From CAVZRC01 sp052148775 (GTDB taxonomy: Bacteria; Planctomycetota; Planctomycetia; Isosphaerales; Isosphaeraceae), in the NCBI GenBank assembly GCA_052148775.1, contig JBKQHM010000581.1, forward strand, positions 1 to 19,766: DNA of 19,766 nt. Reading direction: 5' to 3'. Position numbers and translations under genes: made by a program. Position 1 is the stretch's first letter; each line of letters begins with the position of its first letter. The notes under the pieces were generated by a model that worked only from the letters and a program-made list of their open reading frames with translations, did no database searches and was not told where the DNA came from. Positions 14,730-19,766 of the stretch are shown here, piece after piece.

Positions 14730-15683
14730 TCACAGGTGCTTCTCGATCTCCTTCTCCGGGATCGGGGGCTTCTCAGGTCGAGACTGGAGCCACTTGAAGA
14801 AGTCGGCCTTGATCGGCTCGGTCCAGGGGACGTCGATCTGACCGGGGGTGTAGACGCCCGCGCGCAAGCGCAGGTGCCCGAACTCATCCTTGAGGGCGAT
14901 GATCTCGGCCGTGACGACGACCTCCTCGACCAGGTGGGGCGGGATGACGATCACGCCCTCGCGACGGGCCAGGATCACGTCGCCGGGCAGGACCGTCACG
15001 GCGCCGATCCGGATCGGCCGGTTGATCGACGAAAGCGTCATGTTCTTCAGGAATGACGGATCCCAACCGCGGACGAAGGCGTTGAATCCTTCGATCTTCT
15101 TGAGTCCATCGAGGTCGCGAGCACCGGCGTCGAATACGACTCCGGTATGCGTCTTGGCGTAGATGGCGTTGCCCAGGTTATCGCCGATGAGCGTACCGTC
15201 GGCGACCTTGCCGCATCCGTCGGCGATATAGACGTCCCCCTGCTGGAGCATGTCGATCGGCCAGGAATTCGAGGGGCCGATCCGGGATTCCGCCTTGCCG
15301 GTCCGCGTGATGTGCTCGACGAGATCGGGCCGGCCCGGGAGATAGGCGGCGGTCAACGCTCGCCCGACGAAGGGCCGATCCGGGTGGATCATCTGCCACC
15401 CCGACGCGAACTGGTTGTCGTATCCGCGCTGGCGGAGTACGTCCCAGGCCTCCTCGATCGAGATGGCCTTGAGGCGCCGGAGCAGGTCTTCCGGAGCCTT
15501 GGGCCGCCCGTCGGGATAACGTTCGCCCTTCCAGAGTGGCGTCAACGCCAGCAGGTCGGCCCTGGAGGCGGCGATCCCGCCCGGCCGGTCCTGGCCGATT
15601 GCGGCCCGGGCTATGCCGAGCGAGCCCATCAGGATCGCGAGTAATACCAGCCTTTTCGTCGTCCGGGAGGCGGTGCCGATCAT
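14730..15683 (-). CDS. Secreted RraA-like family protein (aldolase/decarboxylase-like)
   Basis: I chose ATG 15683 because GGAG lies 9 bases upstream on the minus strand and it places a compact signal peptide, RLVLLAILMGSLGIARA, at the N-terminus. ATG 15725 is in frame and would add 14 residues. The product has 317 residues. The RraA-like core spans roughly 75-265: GDVYIADGCGKVADGTLIGD (149-168), LGNAIYAKTHTGVVFDAG, and RDLDG at 189-193, which fits the R-D-x2-G substrate and metal site of 4-hydroxy-4-methyl-2-oxoglutarate aldolase relatives. VLPGDVILARREGVIVIPP follows. RraA of E. coli regulates RNase E, but export here makes that role unlikely. A keto-acid aldolase or decarboxylase activity is possible and unproven. 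It diverges from the PSD1 gene and converges with the SelA-like gene. Confidence 0.88.
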   Translation of the reverse strand: MIGTASRTTKRLVLLAILMGSLGIARAAIGQDRPGGIAASRADLLALTPLWKGERYPDGRPKAPEDLLRRLKAISIEEAWDVLRQRGYDNQFASGWQMIHPDRPFVGRALTAAYLPGRPDLVEHITRTGKAESRIGPSNSWPIDMLQQGDVYIADGCGKVADGTLIGDNLGNAIYAKTHTGVVFDAGARDLDGLKKIEGFNAFVRGWDPSFLKNMTLSSINRPIRIGAVTVLPGDVILARREGVIVIPPHLVEEVVVTAEIIALKDEFGHLRLRAGVYTPGQIDVPWTEPIKADFFKWLQSRPEKPPIPEKEIEKHL

Positions 15684-15907
15684 CGTCAGGAACTCCGGAA
15701 TGCGGGGAAACGGGGGAGAGGCCATGCTGCCGAGAACGATCGAAGTTCGAGATGGCCCGGCAGCCGCCAGGGTTCATCATTATGGCTTGTCGGCGGGGCG
15801 CCGGGAACTGCCTCGCTCGCGTCATTGAATTTGTGGTCCTGGTTCGGCGAAGATGGAGGTCCGGCCTGCACCTATGTCTGGAACCCGATCTGCTCGGCGC
15901 TACGTTT

Positions 15908-18499
15908 ATGACCCGATCGTCTCACCAAGCGGCCCCAATGCAGAGAGATATACTCCGCGAGATCGCGGGCTATCTCTCGACGGCCTCGTTCGGCCTGTTG
16001 CTCGCGGCGGGATTCGCCATCGCCGGGGATGGTCCGCGGTCGTCCTCCGATCGGAGCAAGCCGGTGGATTTCGACGCCGAGGTCCGGCCGATCCTGGCCC
16101 GCGCCTGCCTGAAATGTCACGGGCCGGAGAAGGCGCGTGGCGGTCTCCGGCTCGACTCCCACGCCTCGGCGATGGCAGGTGGCGACTCCGGCGAACCGGC
16201 GGTCAAGCCCGGAGACACCCGGGCCAGCACCCTGCTGGAACGCATCGGCTCAGAGGACCCGCGCGTGAGAATGCCATCTCGGGCCAACGCGCTCGCCTCG
16301 GATGAGATCGCCCTCTTCAGTCGATGGGTCGCCGAAGGTGCACCGTGGCCAGAGACTCATGCCTCCGCGGCGACGCCGGTCAAGTCCTCCGAGATGGTCG
16401 TGACCGACATCGATCGCGAGCACTGGTCGTTCCGACCGCTCCGGCCGGTCGCTCCGCCCGAGGTTACACATGGCGGCTGGGTCCGCAACCCGATCGACCG
16501 ATTCCTCCTGGCAAAGCAGGAGGCCAAGGGCCTGGCGCCGACATCGGAGGCCGATCGACGAACGCTCATCCGTCGCCTGACTTTCGACCTCGTCGGCCTG
16601 CCGCCGACGCACGAGGCGGTCGAGGCGTTCGCTCGCGGGCAGCGATCCGACGATTACGAGCGGATGGTCGACCGCCTACTGGCCTCTCCGCAATACGGCG
16701 AGCGGTGGGGCCGCCACTGGCTCGACGTCGCCCGGTACGCGGATAGCGACGGCTACGAGGGGGACCGCGACCGGCCGCATGCCTATCGATATCGCAATTT
16801 CGTCATCCGAGCACTCAACGCGGACATGCCGTTCGACCGATTCGTCCGCTGGCAGATCGCCGGCGATCAGTACGAGCCGGACGACGCCGATGCCCTGGCA
16901 GCCACCGGATTCTGCACCGCCGCCCCCAGCCAGGAGACCACGCCGGCCGACACCGACGAGAACAAGGCCAAGATCCGATACGACGAGCTCGATAACATGC
17001 TCGCGACCGCCGGGTCGGGCCTGCTCGGCCTGACGATCGGATGCGCTCGCTGCCACGATCACAAGTTCGACCCGATCCCCACCCGCGACTATTACCGCAT
17101 GCTCGCGGCCTTCACGAACTCGATGCGTCGTGAGGCCCCCCTCTCCCGGCCGCATCGCGACCTCGAGCTCTGGATCGAGGAGCAGCGCCGGCTCTATCGC
17201 GAAGACGCGATGCAGAAGCTCGGATTGACCGATGCGGAGAGATTCTGGCTCCGGCAGCCGGAGCACTTCTTCATCCCGGTCCAGATCGCCCTTTACAAGA
17301 AATACGGCAAGGCGCTCGACCCGAGCACCGAGGCCCTCCGCACGTGGCTCGACGAGTCGAAGCGGGCCGAATGGAAGGTCCTGGAGCGCAGGGCGGCCGA
17401 GGCCAAATCCAGGGGAGCCGATCCATCGGTCACCGGCTTGATCCTGCTCGACCGGGGCCCCGAGCCGGAGGCCAGCTACCTTCTCGGGCGCGGGAGCATC
17501 ACGGTCAAGAAAGATGTTGTGACGCTCGGATTCCTCCAGGTGCTCTCGCGCGGCCGTACGCCCGAGGAGCATCGGTCCAGGGCGATGGCTCGTGCCCATT
17601 CCGGCGGGCGCAATGGACTCGGCACGACCTACCGGCGCGCGGCGATGGCCCAGTGGCTGACCGATGTGAACCAGGGCGCCGGTGCGTTGCTGGCCCGGGT
17701 GATCGTCAACCGGCTCTGGCAGCACCATCACGGAGACGGGTTGGTCCGGACGCCGGACGATTTCGGACGCACCGGCGACTCACCACGCCACCCCGAGTTG
17801 CTCGAGTGGCTGGCGAGCGAGCTAATCCGGAACGATTGGCGTCTCAAGCCGATCCATCGGCTGATCGTGACGAGCGCCGCGTACCGACAGGGCTCGGCCC
17901 AGGACCCGCGGCGGCCGGCCCTCGACCCCGATGACCGACTGCTGACCCACCGTCGGCCGATCCGGCTCGAGGCCGAAGCGATCCGCGACGCGATGCTCGC
18001 CGCCAGCGGGCGGCTGAACGGGAGGATGTTCGGACCACCGTTCCGCCCGCGCATCCCGGCGGCGGCCATCTCCACGCGGAGCAAGGACGCCTACCCCGCG
18101 GACATCGCGGAGGGCCCCGATATCTGGCGGAGGTCGGTCTACGCCTTCATCAAGCGGTCGGTCGTCAACCCGTTCGCCGAGACGTTCGACGCCCCCGACT
18201 CCACGGCGACCTGCGGCCGTCGCAATATCACGACGGTCCCGACCCAGAACCTCGCGATCCTGAACGATCCCTTTGTACGCGGATGTGCCCGCGACCTGGC
18301 CCGGCGCGCGACGTCGGAAGCCGGCCCTGCCCCCGCGGACCGCGTCCGGCGTGCCTATGAACTGGCCCTCGGCCGGCCGCCTCGCGACGGCGAGCTGGCG
18401 GCGGCACGGGAGTTCCTCGGGGCCGGGGATGGACCCGAATCATTCGTCGACCTGTGCCACGTGCTCTTCACCTTGAACGAGTTTATCGATATCGATTGA
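15908..18499 (+). CDS. PSC1-DUF1549-DUF1553 (PSD1) protein, complete
   Basis: From ATG 15908 the product has 863 residues. ATG 15938 is equally possible, and neither has a clear ribosome-binding site. A hydrophobic leader (YLSTASFGLLLAAGFAIAG) suggests export. The planctomycete cytochrome c domain has CLKCH at residues 67-71 and the usual GGLRLDSHASAMAGGDSG. DUF1549 begins at NPIDRFLLAKQEA (about 194), includes RLTFDLVGLPPT and YGERWGRHWLDVARYADSDG, and ends with a second CxxCH, CARCH at 379-383, in DHKFDPIPT. DUF1553 starts near 575 (YRRAAMAQWL) with ARVIVNRLWQHHHGDGLV and RLKPIHRLIVTSAAYRQG, closing with LNEFIDID. This is a full architecture of the planctomycete family, function unestablished. 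A DUF1501 gene follows 21 bases later, the usual operon arrangement. It is a paralogue of the partial gene at 1-1673. Confidence 0.94.
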   Translation: MTRSSHQAAPMQRDILREIAGYLSTASFGLLLAAGFAIAGDGPRSSSDRSKPVDFDAEVRPILARACLKCHGPEKARGGLRLDSHASAMAGGDSGEPAVKPGDTRASTLLERIGSEDPRVRMPSRANALASDEIALFSRWVAEGAPWPETHASAATPVKSSEMVVTDIDREHWSFRPLRPVAPPEVTHGGWVRNPIDRFLLAKQEAKGLAPTSEADRRTLIRRLTFDLVGLPPTHEAVEAFARGQRSDDYERMVDRLLASPQYGERWGRHWLDVARYADSDGYEGDRDRPHAYRYRNFVIRALNADMPFDRFVRWQIAGDQYEPDDADALAATGFCTAAPSQETTPADTDENKAKIRYDELDNMLATAGSGLLGLTIGCARCHDHKFDPIPTRDYYRMLAAFTNSMRREAPLSRPHRDLELWIEEQRRLYREDAMQKLGLTDAERFWLRQPEHFFIPVQIALYKKYGKALDPSTEALRTWLDESKRAEWKVLERRAAEAKSRGADPSVTGLILLDRGPEPEASYLLGRGSITVKKDVVTLGFLQVLSRGRTPEEHRSRAMARAHSGGRNGLGTTYRRAAMAQWLTDVNQGAGALLARVIVNRLWQHHHGDGLVRTPDDFGRTGDSPRHPELLEWLASELIRNDWRLKPIHRLIVTSAAYRQGSAQDPRRPALDPDDRLLTHRRPIRLEAEAIRDAMLAASGRLNGRMFGPPFRPRIPAAAISTRSKDAYPADIAEGPDIWRRSVYAFIKRSVVNPFAETFDAPDSTATCGRRNITTVPTQNLAILNDPFVRGCARDLARRATSEAGPAPADRVRRAYELALGRPPRDGELAAAREFLGAGDGPESFVDLCHVLFTLNEFIDID

Positions 18500-18509
18500 A
18501 TCGCACGTC

Positions 18510-18515
18510 GGGAGG
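18510..18515 (+). promoter_or_regulatory. Ribosome-binding site deciding the start of the second DUF1501 gene
   Basis: GGGAGG lies 5 bases before GTG 18521. A GTG at 18515 overlaps this site and is therefore the less likely start. Confidence 0.6.
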
Positions 18516-18520
18516 TGACA

Positions 18521-19531
18521 GTGGACGGCTATTCGACCAACTGCCTATGCGGCCGCGTCGAGGCGGGGATCTCGAATCGCCGGCAATTCCTCCGTACGGC
18601 CGGTGCCGGATTCGGGATGCTCGCGCTCGCGGACCTGCTGGGCCGCGACCGGCTCCTGGCCGTCGGCGCCGAGGTCGATCGTACGAGCCCGATGGCCGCC
18701 CGACCGCCGCATTTCGCCGCGAGGGCTCGCTCGGTCATCTGGCTCTTCATGGAGGGAGGCCCGGGCGCCATGGATACCTTCGACCCCAAGCCCGAGCTGA
18801 CGCGGCACCACGGACGGCGGCCGGGCCAGTCGATCGACGTCTTCTTCGGCAGTCCCGGCCCGCTGATGAAGTCGCCGTTCGCCTTCCGCCAACACGGCGA
18901 GGGCGGGACCTGGGTCTGCGACCGATTGCCCCACCTCGCCCGCCACGTCGACGACCTGGCCTTGATCAAGTCGTGCTTCGCGGAGTCGCCCGCCCACGGA
19001 CCGGCGATGTACCAGATGAATACCGGGATGGTCCGCGCCGGGTTCCCGAGCGCCGGCTCCTGGGTGTCTTACGGACTGGGGACCGAAAATCAGGACCTTC
19101 CCGGCTTCGTGGTCTTGCAGAACGCGATGGGGAGCAAGGGGGGAGCCGGCAACTGGGGATCGGGCTTCCTACCGAGCAGTTATCAGGGCACGAGTTTCCG
19201 CTCCCAGGGCGCGCCGATCCTCAACCTGGATCGGCCCCCGGATGTGAGCCGGGAACGCCAGCGCCGGATGCTCGACCTCTCGTCGCGGTTGAATCGCGAG
19301 CATGCCGGGCAACACCCCGGCGAGGCCGACCTGCTCGCCCGGATCCAGAACTACGAGCTGGCCTACCGGATGCAGGCGGAGGCGACCGAGGCCGTGGACT
19401 TCTCCGGCGAGCCCGAGCACACGCGTCGGCTCTACGGCCTGGACGACCCGGTCACGCGACCGTACGGCGAGAAGTGCCTGCTGGCACGCCGGCTGGTCGA
19501 GCGCGGCGTCCGATTCGTACAGGTCTACTGC
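18521..19531 (+). pseudogene. DUF1501 family protein, broken off at a junction
   Basis: From GTG 18521 about 337 residues match the DUF1501 family. There is a Tat signal, NRRQFLRTAGAGFGMLALAD, then WLFMEGGPGAMDTFDPKPEL, HGPAMYQMNTGMVRAGFPS, GSWVSYGLGTENQDLPG, and RRLVERGVRFVQVYC. Homology stops there. The full-length copy at 2393-3847 continues with YSGGG, the WDAH region and the GGEFGRTP motif, so about 145 residues are missing. The frame runs on to a stop at 19721-19723, but those residues are noise antisense to a secretin gene. The loss coincides with a drop in GC from about 69% to 50%. It is either a gene cut by an assembly misjoin or a genuinely truncated gene. The partner PSD1 gene is 21 bases upstream. 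Confidence 0.88.
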
Positions 19532-19536
19532 CGTTC
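19529..19536. other. Abrupt junction between two unlike sequences
   Basis: Left of about 19531 the sequence is DUF1501 coding DNA (62 G or C in the 90 bases 19441-19530). Right of it the sequence has 118 G or C in 236 bases and encodes a secretin on the other strand, whose stop codon (19535-19537) lies within a few bases of the junction. No insertion sequence end, target duplication or tRNA is visible at the join. Confidence 0.8.
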
Positions 19537-19766
19537 AGTTTTGTTTCACCGGAAGCCGGTCCAGATACCGGTCCAGTTCCTGTTCGGAAATGGAAGAATT
19601 GGTCATCATTTCGGATCCTTGTGTTTCAGTGCTGGACATCATGGCCAGTTTCGACGGCGCCTCGACAATGTGGGGCGTCACGAAAATCAGCAACTCCTGT
19701 TTTTGCGCGCTCTTGGTTGTTAGCTTGAAAAGATTCCCTATCAACGGAATGTCTCCCAGAAACGGA
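19535..19766 (-). CDS. Secretin (GspD/PilQ-type outer-membrane pore), C-terminal end only
   Basis: The gene enters from the right edge and ends at TGA (19535-19537); about 76 residues are visible. Reading from the edge, PFLGDIPLIGNLFKL followed by KQELLIFVTPHIVEAPS is the classic end of the secretin domain, which forms the outer-membrane channel of type II secretion or type IV pilus systems. A hydrophilic tail of about 35 residues (ending DRLPVKQN) follows, as in many secretins. The visible part cannot separate GspD from PilQ-type proteins. Base composition near 50% GC and the lack of any spacer to the DUF1501 fragment suggest that this piece comes from a different place or a different genome from the rest of the window. 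Confidence 0.85.
   Translation of the reverse strand, partial: PFLGDIPLIGNLFKLTTKSAQKQELLIFVTPHIVEAPSKLAMMSSTETQGSEMMTNSSISEQELDRYLDRLPVKQN

Noticed and set aside
13120..14733. Minus-strand open frame of 537 codons opposite the SelA-like gene
   Set aside because: The SelA-like gene has a ribosome-binding site, leader, PLP lysine and aspartate; the opposite frame has no support.
1..19766. CRISPR array, tRNA, rRNA or intact insertion sequence
   Set aside because: No regularly spaced direct repeats, cloverleaf-like segments, rRNA-like stretches or transposase motifs were seen on reading both strands.

Overview
The window reads as high-GC DNA (69% in a 90-base hand count near the right end) from a planctomycete. 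The call rests on gene content: two PSD1-type (DUF1549/DUF1553) plus DUF1501 gene pairs, a planctomycete-type cytochrome c domain (PSC1), a Uma2-family gene, and secreted enzymes that are cytoplasmic in most bacteria. The order Isosphaerales would fit but cannot be proven from this window.

Layout. (1) 1-3847, plus strand: the C-terminal part of a DUF1549/DUF1553 protein, a Uma2-family nuclease-like gene, and a full-length Tat-targeted DUF1501 protein. (2) 3848-6550: an AT-richer gap, a minus-strand conserved-looking hypothetical gene, a 564-base gap with a 10-bp inverted repeat, then trmB and a FabZ-like dehydratase on the minus strand. (3) 6827-9181, plus strand: a cytoplasmic xylose-isomerase-like TIM-barrel enzyme and a secreted amidohydrolase/deacetylase-type metallohydrolase. 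(4) 9411-13265: a 1284-residue protein joining a serine alpha/beta hydrolase domain, membrane segments and a long HEAT-repeat array. (5) 13492-15683: a SelA-like PLP enzyme with a Tat-type leader, converging on a secreted RraA-like protein. (6) 15908 to about 19531: a second, complete PSC1-DUF1549-DUF1553 gene followed by a second DUF1501 gene that breaks off. (7) 19535-19766: about 50% GC sequence encoding the C-terminal end of a secretin on the minus strand, fused abruptly to the broken DUF1501 gene.

How the genes may work together. The PSC1/PSD1-DUF1501 pairs are typical planctomycete modules of unknown function, probably extracytoplasmic. The amidohydrolase, SelA-like enzyme and RraA-like protein resemble families that take part in amino-sugar-acid or keto-acid catabolism in other bacteria. 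Here all three carry export signals, so a periplasmic degradation route is a reasonable hypothesis. The HEAT-repeat hydrolase sits in the middle of that set. trmB and the FabZ-like gene are housekeeping-type genes and may be co-transcribed. No tRNA, rRNA, CRISPR array or intact mobile element was seen. The right-end junction is more likely an assembly misjoin or recent rearrangement than a working gene arrangement.
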